The notes: generated by a model not told the origin, from the sequence alone. A DNA stretch of 64,000 bases from Isoetes taiwanensis (GCA_021234155.1 JAJEKV010000049.1:3379487-3443486), one strand, 5' to 3'. Positions 10,091 to 21,521 are shown, counted from the first letter of the stretch. Translations and numbers: made by a program.

Positions 10091-11048
10091 ATATATAAGC
10101 TAAGATACATCATGTCCCCAAAGCAGGATGAGGAGAGAATTATAACCCGATATTGTGTACTCTAGAGAATATCATCTCTTCTTCCCCACCATGTGGGTAC
10201 TATAAGGGGATCGCCTATCTTCACGGATAGTGGGCACTCTGACGAGTGAATTAACTCCCTTTTCACATCTGGAACCACCAAAACATTTAGCTCTGGATAG
10301 CTAGTTGACTTACCATTGCACTATTGACATCAGTTGCATCTGTATAATCCCTATTGAACCAGTGACACCTGAAGAAGGAATAGAACCCTTCCAGTTTCCC
10401 TAGCCTATCCAGCTCTCTGTTATATCTTTTATCTTCTTATCGTTATACGAAGATAAGTTCAATTGTCAAAACCAGGCAATGAGAAGAGAGAGAATATAAG
10501 ACAAATTGAATGAAAGGCCACATCAGGCATCTCCACTAAGCACCAAAATCACAATACAATGTTGAAAATAGAGGCAGAAGAAACTAAGGTTCGATGGAAT
10601 GGGAGGAGGAAGCCAACAGGTGTTCCACGGACCTAGGATTAGTACGACACAAATTTAAAGCACGAGAAACCAATAGTTGTTGCTGGAGAGACGGGCAAAC
10701 ATAGCCATCTCTGGCTGAATCAAAGCGCCAATGCCCATGAGCTTTGAAGATTTTGTCTAGAATGTTGAAAGCAACTGTTGAAGTTGCACCCCCTCTTCTA
10801 GCCGAGTGGGTGCCAAAGGCTCTCGTATCCTCTCCAATGGTAGAAAGGCAATGTCTCAGGACCTCAAAGTGGTGTAAGACACAAGTTTTCTCCTTAAAAA
10901 CACCCTCGACGTGTAATATGAATGCCTCTAATCAAGTGGCCACCCCGAGGGCCATCCACACGAACAAAATCACCCAAATGCAACAACCTCTCCAATAGGG
11001 CTACAGGGCAACACGGACCAGAAAGGCGGGCAATAGTGACCCAAGCTC
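10091..11048 (-). mobile_element. DIRS-like element, copy I, 5'-truncated
   Basis: This stretch aligns with 29097-30060 and 59955-60870, beginning at the shared ATATAAGCTAAGATACATC and ending abruptly at about 11048, where the sequence switches to the start of the duplicated EXO block. It therefore keeps only the 3' part of the element, with the C-terminal half of the recombinase gene. Confidence 0.75.
10640..11048 (-). pseudogene. Tyrosine recombinase, C-terminal half (DIRS copy I)
   Basis: On the minus strand the catalytic C-terminal region reads THSARRGGATST, then FKAHGHWRFDSARDGYVC. These supply the H-x-x-R box, the second His/Trp box and the candidate nucleophilic Tyr of tyrosine recombinases. 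An upstream frame gives HLGDFVRVDGPRGGHLIRG. Frame changes separate the two parts. The N-terminal DNA-binding part and the first catalytic Arg are absent, so the product cannot be active. Confidence 0.8.
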
Positions 11049-11509
11049 TACTTAGCTTAGGTGGCCTGATCTTGATGCATCTCCCGAGCAAGTTGTCACA
11101 AAATTCTCTGATATCTGACTCCACATCAAAGACTTCCATCCTGTAGTGGAATCGCTACAGCGTGTCATTTGCTTATTTGTAGCCCTCCGGATTTGCTCCC
11201 ACAGAAACTGTCGGACTACTGGAACCTAGGCCTGATATTAGATTGCATAGGGGATTTAGGTCTTGAAGGATTTGTGGGGTATATGTAGTACATGGTTTTG
11301 TGTACTTGATTAAGAAATTAATATTAAATATAGAGAAAACAATGTTTGGATAACCTAAATAGGCACAACATAAAAAAAGGTACCACGAAGAAACATTCCT
11401 CCTTGCACAAGGCAGCAGAAATGTTAGCGGTGACCCACGATTCTTAGTGATAAAATTCTTGTAGAACCAATTGTGGTTCTCTTACAATTATGGTTGGCAC
11501 AAGTTTACA

Positions 11510-11800
11510 TACGAAGAGTTGTTGTTTGCCAGTTTATGCACTAATGGCTATAGCTTTATGCACTAATGGCTATAGCGTTGCTACTCTTTACACGCTAATG
11601 GTTGTTACTTGCCAGTTTATGCACTAATGGCTATCGGTCAATCACTTGTTAATCGAACATGGTTCAAAAATTTGGCTTTGTTACTTGCGGTTTATGCGAT
11701 GGCTATTGGTCAATCACTTGTTAATCTAAAAATGGTTCAAGGCTGCTGTTATTTGCAGTTTATCCACTAATGGCTATTTGGTGATGATGGTCACTTGCTA
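11510..11800. repeat. Degenerate minisatellite
   Basis: Units containing TTATGCACTAATGGCTAT, often followed by TGGTCAATCACTTGTTAAT and ATGGTTCA, repeat with spacing of about 30-90 bp. The same array occurs at 54700-54975 in block II with different unit numbers. Confidence 0.75.
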
Positions 11801-11849
11801 AAAACATGGTTCATAGGCTTCCCATGGCTTGACCATGGGACTGATAAGG

Positions 11850-12655
11850 CCCTTTTTCCCGCAGCGAGTCTTATTTTATGGTTGTCTTATTCTTATAAGA
11901 CATCCTTTTGGGTTCCACGTCACCTATACGACATGTCTTAAAAAATGGTTTTCCACTACTTTAATATAAGACATGTCTTATTCACATAAGACATGTCTTA
12001 TAATGACATTTTCCACTATGCAAAATATAGAGCAAGATATTCACACTAAAAATCTGTTGGCTTCAAGAACGAACCAAAATCCTTACGAAGCATCGATTTT
12101 CGACCGATTTTCGACTGCTTTTGGGCTTGAATCCAACTTTGTTTTGGGCTTGAATCCGACTTTGTTTGTGAGGTTCGTTTTCATTTCAATCGAAAAATTT
12201 ACGGGTTTTTTTGCATTCTGAGAAAAATTTGCATTACGAAGCTTAAATTTCCGGTGCCCTTCTCTCCTAAAATAAACCATTGTGTGATAGGTATGGCTGT
12301 GGGCATAAACTCGGCCCCGTGAGAACTACGAGCGAGGGCATCCGAAGCTCCATATGCCCGAAGATCCTAAGACTCAACCAAAAGCTCCCTACATTCAAAG
12401 AGCACTTCTATTTCTGCGCCGCAACAACCATCCGCCATTGCCGGGCTTACGCAATCGGATTTTGGAGTTGGCGAACTTGAACGGTGATTGGTTCAAGAAT
12501 GCTATCTTATTTTGTGGCGGGGGAAATCCCCCGGAAGAAAATGAGACAGCAACATTGTACTAAAAATTGCGGTGGAAAAACTGTAATGTCTTAAATGCTG
12601 ACTTGGACCAACCAAATCAAATAAAAAATAAGACACTCTGGTCGTGGAAAAAGGG
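11850..12655. mobile_element. Non-autonomous TIR DNA transposon, about 806 bp
   Basis: Block II lacks this stretch. The left end CCCTTTTTCCCGC and the reverse complement of the right end CCCTTTTTCCACG form imperfect terminal inverted repeats, with a second matched inner segment around TCTTATTTT. The interior has repeated palindromes TAAGACATGTCTTA at about 11980-12002 and no coding capacity. No clear target-site duplication is visible, and block II carries 12 unmatched bases (TCTAGTTCATTG) at the equivalent site, so an old insertion with deletion, or an excision scar in block II, are both possible. Confidence 0.6.
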
Positions 12656-12865
12656 AGGCTAGGCACAACTGTCCAAAGAAAAGCACACCAAGACATAGAA
12701 AATGTATAAATGCCTCACAACATGGAATTCTTTTGTTCATTGAAAAGTTCAAAAACTTGGAAAATTCACCTGCATTGCAACAGGGAAAAAGAAATAATAG
12801 GTTTCTCTTTTATCTACAGTGGTCCGTTTCGTATATACACTCTTATAAGTAGGACATGGCAGAAA

Positions 12866-13813
12866 TTATGGATAAGCGCATGTACTAGTCGATGGATCCC
12901 ATAAGGCAGGCAAGAGAAATGATCTGCCTCCTACACCATAAGCATTGAAACTGGCACCGCTCTTTTTATCCACCAACAAATCTCCAGGATAACCAGAGTA
13001 AGATCCCTTTCCAAATATGCCTGTGCAAGCTGTGGCAGCTTCTAATGGGGCCTTAGCATCTCCTTGATAATACCCATTGGTGAATGGATTTGTGGCAGTC
13101 CCAGCAACTATGGTAGCAATGTTTATGATCATTCCGTCGATACCCACATCTCCATTTGGTGCAATTAGTGGCTTTGTATCAGGCCCAAAATAATTCTTGG
13201 CACTAACAAATGGCCAGGCGCATTTGCCAGGACACTGGGTAGCAGAGTTTCCAACCCAAGCATATGGAATTGCTTGTTTTTTGCCCCTTCTTATTGAAGC
13301 ATGTGAAGCACATGTTTGCACACAGAAACCCTCCACATATACATCATCAGAAGTGAGGAGTAGATAGAGAGCATTGGATCCTCCAGCAAAGGGCTTAGAA
13401 CTGGATGCCTTCTTTACCAGATTTTGCATATCCAACTTCTTCAGATTTTTACCAAGCGAATATGAATCAGATGATTCTGCTCCCAATTTCACAGATTCTA
13501 AAACAGATTCTCCAGCAGTGTTCTTGTATCCAGCAGTCTTCTTCCACCACGAGCTGACAGAGGGCAACTTCTCATCTGCTGAGTTGAAAGAACTAAGAAA
13601 ATCCTTGACAATGGCTCTTTGTGCAGGGGTGAAGGAGCCATACCATATGAGATAAACATTAAGAGCTCCTTTTCCAGACAAAAGAGGACCTTTATGGTAG
13701 TTAAGAACCACAGAAGGCTGCTGGACAAGCTCTGAGAGATGGCGATGATGAGAGAGCCTGGCTTCGGAGGAAAAAAAAGAGGCACAAAACAGGGCTACAA
13801 ACAACAAGGCCAT
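12866..13813 (-). CDS. EXORDIUM-like (PHI-1 family) secreted protein, block I
   Basis: The intronless 315-codon frame encodes a protein of the usual EXO/PHI-1 length. Residues 1-18 form a signal peptide ending near SSEA. They are followed by the family's LSELVQQPSVVLNYHKGPLL segment, LNVYLIWYGSFTPAQRAIV (51-69), the Ser-rich WWKKTAGYKN region (89-98), LYLLLTSDDVYVEGFCVQTC (149-168), CPGKCAWPF (194-202), the GDVGIDGMIINIAT core (221-234) and a C terminus with GRSFLLPALWDP. Conserved cysteines at 164, 168, 194 and 198 suggest a secreted fold. EXO proteins are apoplastic and promote cell expansion under brassinosteroid or carbon control in Arabidopsis; the biochemical activity is unknown. The ATG has good context (AAAATGGCC). 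The paralogue at 55241-56188 differs at residues 13, 83, 92 and 203. Confidence 0.93.
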   Translation of the reverse strand: MALLFVALFCASFFSSEARLSHHRHLSELVQQPSVVLNYHKGPLLSGKGALNVYLIWYGSFTPAQRAIVKDFLSSFNSADEKLPSVSSWWKKTAGYKNTAGESVLESVKLGAESSDSYSLGKNLKKLDMQNLVKKASSSKPFAGGSNALYLLLTSDDVYVEGFCVQTCASHASIRRGKKQAIPYAWVGNSATQCPGKCAWPFVSAKNYFGPDTKPLIAPNGDVGIDGMIINIATIVAGTATNPFTNGYYQGDAKAPLEAATACTGIFGKGSYSGYPGDLLVDKKSGASFNAYGVGGRSFLLPALWDPSTSTCAYP

Positions 13814-13914
13814 TTTGCAACCAAAAAAGTCCAGAGAGGAAAAACCTGTTGCGAAATGCAGTGATAGTTAGACTGGCGCGTACCTTGGATAGAAGGTAAA
13901 GAAATGGAGGTCCG

Positions 13915-13922
13915 TTTTATAG
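13915..13922 (-). promoter_or_regulatory. TATA box of the block I EXO gene
   Basis: CTATAAAA on the minus strand lies about 100 bp upstream of the EXO start codon, and the same box is conserved at 56290-56297 upstream of the paralogue. The spacing would give a 5' UTR of roughly 70 nt. Confidence 0.6.
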
Positions 13923-14090
13923 GAGGATTTCCATAGCGTCCCTCCATCGGAGAAGAAACGTTTGCCCTAAAAGATACAGCTGGGTAAACGAAGGTCTATC
14001 AAATAATAACAACAGCTGCCCCATGACTCCTTCAATTGCACTTGCCTTTGTTCCTTCCTTTTACCACTTTATTTTTTACAAGTATTTGTC

Positions 14091-14110
14091 GCGGCAGCCT
14101 TCGCTGCCGC
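14091..14110. other. Perfect GC-rich hairpin
   Basis: GCGGCAGC and GCTGCCGC form an 8-bp perfect stem around the loop CTTC, in an otherwise AT-rich region, 13 bp inside the left edge of the extra 3.5 kb. No T-rich tract follows, so a Pol III terminator role is not supported. Confidence 0.6.
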
Positions 14111-14862
14111 TACATTGTCTTTTAATTTGTATCTTGAGAAGTTATACGGAATATGATATTTGACAATAAGAAAAGAAAATATGCCTTACATTCTACAATG
14201 AAGGTAATATGAAAGGGTATATACAATAATATGGAATGGCATATACAATATAAAGTGACTCTTATCTTCAAATTTATGCAAAATATTTCAATTTTACATA
14301 GAATAAAAGTTAGAATAATGTATTACAACCACCCTCAACTACATAATATACATTTGCATCTCCATGAGTAAAAGCAAGCTGTTTTACGGTTTCACTTCAT
14401 TTAGAAATTCATCTCCATACCAAGAACCTTTTCATAATATTTGTCCCCTTGGACTTTATTGGCACTTCTTCAGTCATGTGATTTTGATAAAGTGAGATTA
14501 GCTAAAAAATTATTCTCGGTGCAGTATGGTTAAGTTTGATTGAGTGGCACAATTCGGTGAATGGAGTAAAGCTAAGCGAATAAAGTAAAATTCATGTTAA
14601 GATCAAATCGTGATACACCTACGAATGTTGCTACTCTTTAATGCTCTAAACAGGATTAAAAACATGATTAAAATCAGTAATGCAGGTTCTGTAGATGACT
14701 AGCAACTCCCATCTGTGTAGCCCACAGCATAATCATACCCTTGCAAAACAACTCTCTCACATATCTTTGGGACGCATTATAAAGGTAGCATAAAAAACCA
14801 CCATCTGTAATTTGATGAACTAGTAAGCATCGGTTCTACAGTATTCCCATGTGAAGCAATAG

Positions 14863-14985
14863 AATAGAATAGAATATGATTTTATCGTCCACGGAGACCA
14901 ACTGGCCTATGGGACCCAAGTACAAAGAGAGAGAGCAGCAGGCGTATTACTACCAGGATTAAAAAACCCAGCCAGAAGGGTTTGA
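14863..14985 (-). mobile_element. SINE-like element with TATTC tail, copy 1
   Basis: On the minus strand the copy runs from GGGTTTTTTAATCCTGGTAG through TTGGGTCCCATAGGCCAG and GTTGGTCTCCGTGGACGATA to a (TATTC)n tail. Related copies lie at 18304-18417, 21355-21440, 59146-59236 and 61779-61860, and tail-only fragments at 20560, 58275 and 59445. The lack of terminal inverted repeats and the simple-repeat 3' tail suggest retrotransposition by LINE machinery. No clear Pol III promoter boxes were seen. Confidence 0.55.
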
Positions 14986-15372
14986 GGAGGAAAAACCTTA
15001 GTAGCAATAAGGATGGACATCTTGCCTGAGTTATATACATAATCACAAATGCGGTGAGGTTAATGTCGGACGAGGGGGCATAAGCGAGTCAGTATCCATT
15101 ACCTCCAGGAGGTCTGATCCCAACAAAGCCTACAGAGGCCGTGCTCAGTAGCTCATGCAAGGCCCGATGGGGCACAACTAGCCGAGCATCACGAGAGCAG
15201 GATATGCTCAAATGCCGGACAGGCACGGAGGGCGTGACTTTCATCCTCAATGGCACCACGTTGGCCGACAGCGGCGGACTCTGTCCTCACGCGGCTCGAA
15301 TCCATCTCCCCTGTCTCAATGCGTAGGTGGTGTGCACATGTGCGAATGGAAGCAATCACCCTGGCGGCTTTT

Positions 15373-16360
15373 TCATGGGTAGATGGGTGCGCGGGTAGTG
15401 GTGTGGGCCCCTCGTGAGCATGGGATTAACTGTTTGTCGATAATTTGCCACCTTGACATGTGACGGGGCCCTGCATCCCAAAGCTTGGCCATGAAGCAAG
15501 CATCAAATCTTGCTTCAAAGGCGTAGCGTTCCTTTGGTGTATGCAGCGGTCCACATCGTGTGGTGCTGCACATTCCATAGTGAGAACCACTTTGGGCTTG
15601 CTTGTCTTTCCGGCCCGGGCTTTGAGTCATTGCCGGGCCCATCGCCCTTTGCCAAAGCAAGGTTGGGCGGCCGGGCTTCATCCATAGCCACCACCTTACG
15701 GAAGTAAATAATGTGGCGTTCAGTAGCGACCCTCGTAATGGAAGGAAGCTTTGTCTCTTGGAGCAAGATCGATATGGGGATAGTGGATTTCACTCCCGGT
15801 GCGGGCCAAGAAAGCTTTACGTACTGCTCTAGATCGTTCCAAGTGGTGAGGGATATCAGCGGCCCCACATACGCCCCATAGAGGAGGACCCGGTTCAACC
15901 AAGGCCACGAACAAGTGTGCTGGTGACCCCATGCATCTGACTACGCCTTGTATTTGTTGTTTTGCATTGCATCTGGGGCTTTCCGACTGCGGTGACCGTA
16001 ACGATGGATGCATCGGTGTGTGGTAGTAGAAAACTCAATGCCCAAATACTTATAAGGCGAGAGCCACCTCCACTACGCCTCACGGTAAGTGAATGAGGGA
16101 AGGCGTGGTCTTGAGAGATGATGGGACTAGCAACACCCTTGTCTTGGCCAAGTTAACTCTCATGTCGGTGAATTGGCGAGAAAGTGTCCAAAGCATCCGG
16201 TGGCGTTGCATGTCCTGCGGGGTATATCGCGGCGAGGCCAACATCATCGGCATATATGAGTTGCAAAGCGGTGCATACATATATACTGTAAATGTTGTGG
16301 GGCCGGATTTCAAAGGCGAGATGGGTCCATATGTTTTTACGTAAAGCTACCAAAAATACA
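15373..16360 (-). pseudogene. Decayed non-LTR retrotransposon reverse transcriptase
   Basis: The minus strand encodes LIYADDVGLAA at 16231-16260, the catalytic Y/F-A-D-D box of reverse transcriptase. It is followed by DMRVNLAKTRVLL (about 16130), equivalent to the G-x-x-vN-x-x-KTk motif after the palm of LINE enzymes, and then by VLLYGAYVGPLISLTTWNDL in another frame. Several frameshifts and stops break it. It belongs to a different LINE lineage from the zinc-binding remnants at 19.7 and 33.6 kb as far as can be judged. Upstream catalytic boxes are not found. Confidence 0.75.
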
Positions 16361-16439
16361 TTTTTTTACGAAATGAAAGAGATTTCACTACAAAATATGA
16401 AGAACTAAGTTTTCATATACTTTCGGGTAGAATCGCCCG

Positions 16440-16520
16440 ATCGGTTGTTATCTTTGGAGAGCCAACCACCGTGGTTGCATCGGAAAAACCACCAACCGTC
16501 GTTGTATCGGAAAAAGCAAC
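16440..16520. repeat. Short two-copy repeat
   Basis: AACCACCGTGGTTGCATCGG and AACCGTCGTTGTATCGG, each leading into AAAAA(C/G)C, repeat with a spacing of about 30 bp. Confidence 0.55.
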
Positions 16521-18303
16521 GTCTACTAACTTATAAAAGCAAGACAAATTGTTGAGTTGACCAGTATCTTTGAGCTTGGCGGATCTGCGGCGGTGATGCA
16601 GATCTCGCCACGGCCGAGCATCGGTCGGTGGATACATAGACTCTTGGATCACGAGAAGGAGAGTGTTGTGCCAAATCACGAGAATATTGAGTCTATTGCC
16701 TTATATTTTTCTTGGAGTTTCTTGAGCTTTTCGGTTGTTCTATTCTTCGGGGTTGCTACTTTTTGCTTTTCATAAGTGCCAATTGGATCCGTTGTTCTTG
16801 GGTATGCCTTTCGGGTTAGATTAAGTCATTGTTGTTAAGATTTGGAGGCATTTGGAAATTTGTTCTTGGTTTTAAGGAAGCAATACTGACTTGGGGAGGG
16901 CAACTTTGGGGAGGGGGGCAACCCGATGTGCTAAAGACATGGTGAGCTATTAGTTATCAGCCGGACATAGGGTTTTGGAAGGAAATAGCTTCGCAAATCT
17001 GCAAGTGCGGCATGAATTTCCTCCTTTTCAATTTCGCCCGGACCAATCCAACTATTTATCACGAGCCACGGGGTGCATTCCGATTCGCAGAAGCGTCCAA
17101 TTCGCCAAAGCCGGAAGATTTTGGCCGAATTACTTCACTTAGAGATAACCCACATCTACTTTTTCAAAGCCTGGTTGATGTTAAATCAAACAAGCGGGCA
17201 ATGGATTGTTTATCTCGAGAAGACAATGGGTTCTGATTCTTATTTGACAAACCCATAGGAAGGATCCATTTGTGTAACACCGCTGGCAGAAAGGAGCTTA
17301 GCGCAGCAAATTTACGCCTGCGACAGCTAACATCTGCTCTTTATATACAGGCCGCAGAATACACTGGAAACTTCGAGAAGGTGAACGGAGCTTTTAGAAC
17401 AATGTTCTGGAATATCCTACAGCGAACACGAAAGTTCTAGAAAGAGCTATCTCCTCCCAAATTTTCTTGTGTTGACACGTATTTAATTAAGATCATAATT
17501 TTCTATAAAAATACACACACGTAAGCTGCCCCCTTACCTTCCATATTAGAATTATATATTAGAGATATATCAACACGTCCATCGCACAACCTTGATTAGA
17601 GGTGAATAAAAGTGATTAGATTTAATCGTCTCGCAAATAATTGGGTGGCCTAGTTGTTTCTTTGTTACTAGTCAATCCGTCACGCATAATCCACTATATG
17701 GGCAAATCTTGGCCTTTCAGATATACAATAGATATGGCCAATTTCATTTATCTTTTTTCCTTTTTTTTACGGACAACATACAAATTTTATTACCAATCAA
17801 TGGAAAGAGTGTAGTAAGCTTAAAGACAAGTTTAAAACCCAAAGAGAGAAAATGCCCCATTGTGCAAGCCTACTTGTACATCTTAGGATGTCATTTTGAC
17901 TATCCTTTAATCCACCTATGACTCTCAAAAGATCGTTTCCTTCTAGCTACCACAATAAGTTAGGTAGGAAAAAAAAAAAACTTCTTTCATACGCATTTGG
18001 GAGGAAAGGAAGCTGCCTCAATGCAATCAGACATGTTAAACACAACGCATCCTAAACTCTTTTATACATTTAATGAAAACATACGAGTTAAGAAGTTAAT
18101 TAACCAATAGAACTTATATGATTGAACAAATCATGTCAAGAATGTGAATAATCCATAGATATGCTTTCACTCGTAAGATCAAAAAAGAACCTTTCATCAA
18201 TTTAAAATTCCAAAAAACATAAACAAGGATGCACGAGTGCTTGAATGTCTCCATTGTATTACTAGCTTGTTATTCTACTCATGTTGTTCCATTGTAGTGT
18301 TTT

Positions 18304-18417
18304 CGAGGCAAGGGTTTTTAATCCTAGTAGTAATGATTGTCTTAGCCCATTATATGGGTCCCATGACCTATTAGTCTCAAAAGTGGGCGTAAAAAATCTA
18401 TTCTATTCTATTCTATT
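18304..18417 (+). mobile_element. SINE-like element with TATTC tail, copy 2, with an empty site
   Basis: About 114 bp starting near CGAGGCAAGGG and ending in (TATTC)n are present here but absent at 57165-57180 in block II, where GTAGTGTTTC is joined almost directly to TTGAATGTC. The body matches copy 1 (GTTTTTAATCCTAGTAGTAA, TATGGGTCCCATGACC). This filled/empty pair shows the family moved after the block duplicated. Confidence 0.65.
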
Positions 18418-19245
18418 ATTGAATGTCTCCATTGTAATACTAACTTGTTATTTTATTCATGTTGTTCCTTTCACTTTGTAGCGTTCCTCTAGAGGGAGGA
18501 TGATTGCTCATCCTAGACTAGTTTATTATGTTCAACTGTTATTGAAATCTTTAAGTTATGATGCATCGTGTCATGTTTTCTAAACTTGGTTAACTTCATG
18601 TGTTTCCTTAAATAACGTATAATCTTTTCTTTTTTTTTTTTTTTCAATACTATTTTCTAGTGTTAACCAAATAAAGCACTATGTGATTTAAATGCCAACA
18701 CGAAGGCCATAAAATAGAGCATTAAGAAACATGTGGGGTGTTTTTGGATGGTAGCTAGGAGGCAAGCTAAGTCTACAAAACATTAACATTTAGACAAATA
18801 ATATTAAGAGATGCATGATTGAGTAATTCATGTCGGCTAACTTTAAGATATATGACTGGAAAAAATGGTTTAAATTGAAAGAATAAAGCAAACCATGTCC
18901 CCTTTGTGCTAAACATTCCTCTTTTAGATTAAAACACTACATATTACTTGATAACCAGCTGGAAAATGGTCTGCTGGCAATTCACGATACTTCCTCGATA
19001 GACAAAACCAACGAGAACTTGCTATGAAATAAAAGCTCCTTTTCTAGTTATTTAAGCAAGAAATCAAGTCGTAGGTAGGTATGCATGCCAGTGTGGGTTC
19101 TCGCTCCAGTGTGGGCAGGAGTACCCTAGCATCGCTCGTCTTGTACTTACTCTAATATTAATATTAGTTAACTTGATCTTTCAAAAAAAAAAAAAAGTTC
19201 CTTTCTGCATTTGCTACAAGATTGACTGAAGATTCATAGCTCATA

Positions 19246-20345
19246 ATGGCATTATAGTTCCTTATTTTTGTGCCCCTTTTTTGTGCCTATGTTTTTTTTT
19301 TTTGAAGGACGTGAGACTCTTTTTATTGACAAGAACAAAGGCACAATACACAATGCACGCAGACAGAATAAAACCCTAGCGGATAGATCGACCCAACTAG
19401 GCATAAACACCCGTCTATGCATAAGAAGAACAAGTAAATATATTCCGCCAAATTATCTCTTTTTATCGCCAGACTAGAGATGAGCAACGATAAGCTTTAG
19501 TGATCTTCTGGCGAGCACAATGGAGAAGCTGCCGATCGAGATGTGTGCACCTTGGAAAATACATAAGCGTCGCCTCTGCCCGGATAGACCACAAAATCCA
19601 ACTAGAAGCAAGATGAAATGCCCGCTTACGCCAAGTTCGCCAAACAGGGGGGATAAAGTGCAAGTAGGATCTCCGGCTAGTGAGAGACATAATGCTTGAA
19701 AAAGAGTGAACAACCATGCCCAAGCAAGCATAAATGATCGCACAAGAAGAAGCAGTGTTCAATAGTTTCAACACGTTGGCCACAAAGAAGGCAACGATTT
19801 GAGACTCTAGGGTTCATCTTGTGAACCAAGACATTCACTCGAACACATCTATAGAGAATTTGCCATCGCAGCTCTGACACTTTAGGGTGGAGCAATTTAT
19901 CCCATGTCCACATCCAAACACTTTTCCACTGTGGTTGAGGAATCTGAAGATGCCAGTGCTGGGATGGGGAAAGAGGCTCACAATCTAAAAGCAGCCTGTA
20001 CGTGAAAGAAACAAACTTTTCTGGCTTAACACGTGCATCACATATCCAAATAGGCAAATCAGCCTGTGGTTGTTGCACAATGGATGGCAAAAAATCGGCC
20101 ACCCCAACCCAAATTTGCCGATCCCATCTGTATAACAGAAACCTCGTCTGAAACCTAGCAAATTCGAAGCTCTCCCATAATCGCCAACTCCCAGAGCTTT
20201 TTAACACCCCTTGTAGTGCTTAGTTACCATAAAGGCCCTCTTCTATCTAGAATGGGAACCTTCAATGTCTACCTCGTATGGTACAATTCCTTTACTTCTG
20301 CTCAAAGGGCTATTGTCAAAGCATGTGATTTTTCAATGCCTTGAA
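19246..20345 (+). pseudogene. EXO pseudogene psi-1 of block I, split by a LINE
   Basis: The remnant begins with an EXO-like ATGGCATTA signal-peptide start at 19246, is interrupted by a LINE at 19292-20153, then resumes with LSHNRQLPELF and, after a frameshift, VVLSYHKGPLLSRMGTFNVY followed by SFTSAQRAIVKA. These correspond to residues 21-71 of the intact EXO proteins. Stops and frameshifts end homology by 20345. It lies on the opposite strand from the intact gene. The block II counterpart is 57830-58073. Confidence 0.8.
19292..20153 (-). mobile_element. 5'-truncated LINE with RT zinc-binding domain
   Basis: The minus strand encodes WMWTWDKLLHPKVSELRWQI, then NRCLLCGQRVETIEHCFFLC. These give the C-x2-C and H-C pairs of the zf-RVT domain that follows reverse transcriptase in plant L1 elements. 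The 3' end is marked by a 12-bp T run on the plus strand at 19292-19303. Block II shows the empty site, TATGTTGTCCTAGC at about 57870. No target-site duplication is obvious. The first 18 or so codons of the minus-strand frame above 20153 are flank, not LINE. Confidence 0.85.
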
Positions 20346-21354
20346 GAACTGAACTTAAAGTTTTGATAAAAATAAAAAGATATATTCATGGTCTCTTAAT
20401 ATATTCAGTATATTAGATCAATTGTTCAATTCAAGGTAGAGTGCTACTATATATAAAAAAGGAGGTTTGGTCATGCTCCTTGCAATCTTACCTAACATCT
20501 CCTAGCTTTGTATTTAGAGATTTTTGAATGATTCAGATCTAAAGCAAGGGTTGTCTTCGTGGACGTTAAAAAATCTATTCTATTTTATTGTACTTGTAGA
20601 ATTCATGTTGAACCTAGGAGGTGGCCATCAAGGATTCGTTTTTGATGCAAATCTTTAGTTCCATAGATAATCCATAGATATGAAGATTGACAATGTGAAT
20701 AATCCATAGATATACTTTCCCTCGTGAGATCGAAGAAACTTTTCATCAATTTAAAATTTCAAAAAACATAAACAAGGATGCACGAGTGCTTGAATGTCCG
20801 ATTGTACTATTAATCATGATGTTCAATTGTAGCGTTCCTTTGGAGGGAGGATAGTTGCCAATCCTAGACTTCTCTAGTCTATAAAGTTCAATTTTTTAAG
20901 TTATGACGCACCTTGTCGTGTTTCCTAGACTTGGGTAACTTCATGTATTTCATTAAATAAAACATAATCTTCTCTTTGTTTTCAATACCATTTCCTATTG
21001 TTAACCAAACAAAGCATCGTGTGATTTAAATGCTAGCAGCATAAAGGCTATAGAATAGAGCATATAAAATAGAGGATTAAAGGAGATGTGAGGTGTTTTT
21101 GCATGGTAGCTAGGAGGCAAATTAAATTTACAAAGCATTAACATTTAAACTTATAATATTAGGATATGCGTGATTGAGCCATTCATGCCGTCTAGCTTTA
21201 AGACATATGACTGAAAAAAATGACTTACACTGACAAACCATGTCCCCTTTGTGCTAAACTTTGTCTTTTAATTTAAGGCACTACACACTACCCATCGATA
21301 ACCAGTTGGAAAATGGTCTGCTGGCAATTTATGATACTTTATCAACAGACAAAA

Positions 21355-21440
21355 CCAGAGAATCGTCCATGAAGACCAATCGGACATGGGACCCAACAAA
21401 GGAGCATAACAGGGTTATTACTGTCCAGATTTAAAAACCC
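21355..21440 (-). mobile_element. SINE-like element, copy 3, tail lost
   Basis: On the minus strand GGGGTTTTTAAATCTGGACA, then TTGGGTCCCATGTCCGATTG and GTCTTCATGGACGATT match the other copies. The TATTC tail is missing. The shared copy in block II at 59146-59236 keeps an AATTC tail. Confidence 0.5.
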
Positions 21441-21521
21441 CTTGAAATAAAAGCTCCTTTTCTAGTTATTTAAGTAAGAGATCCTATTCTCTTCTGCATT
21501 TGCTACAAGGTTGACCCAAAG

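Larger units (their letters stand above)
14078..17564. other. 3.5-kb sequence present in block I only
   Basis: Block II joins TTTATTTTTTA directly to ATATCAACACGTCC, while block I has 3.49 kb between these points. The extra DNA contains a GC-rich hairpin, a SINE-like copy and a decayed LINE. It could be nested insertions in block I or a deletion in block II. Stretches 14111-14860 and 16520-17560 show no recognisable gene. Confidence 0.7.

Noticed and set aside
10441-10454. TATACGAAG resembling part of a loxP arm
   Set aside because: A nine-base match in a plant transposon is expected by chance and the other arm does not match; kept only as a generic inverted repeat.
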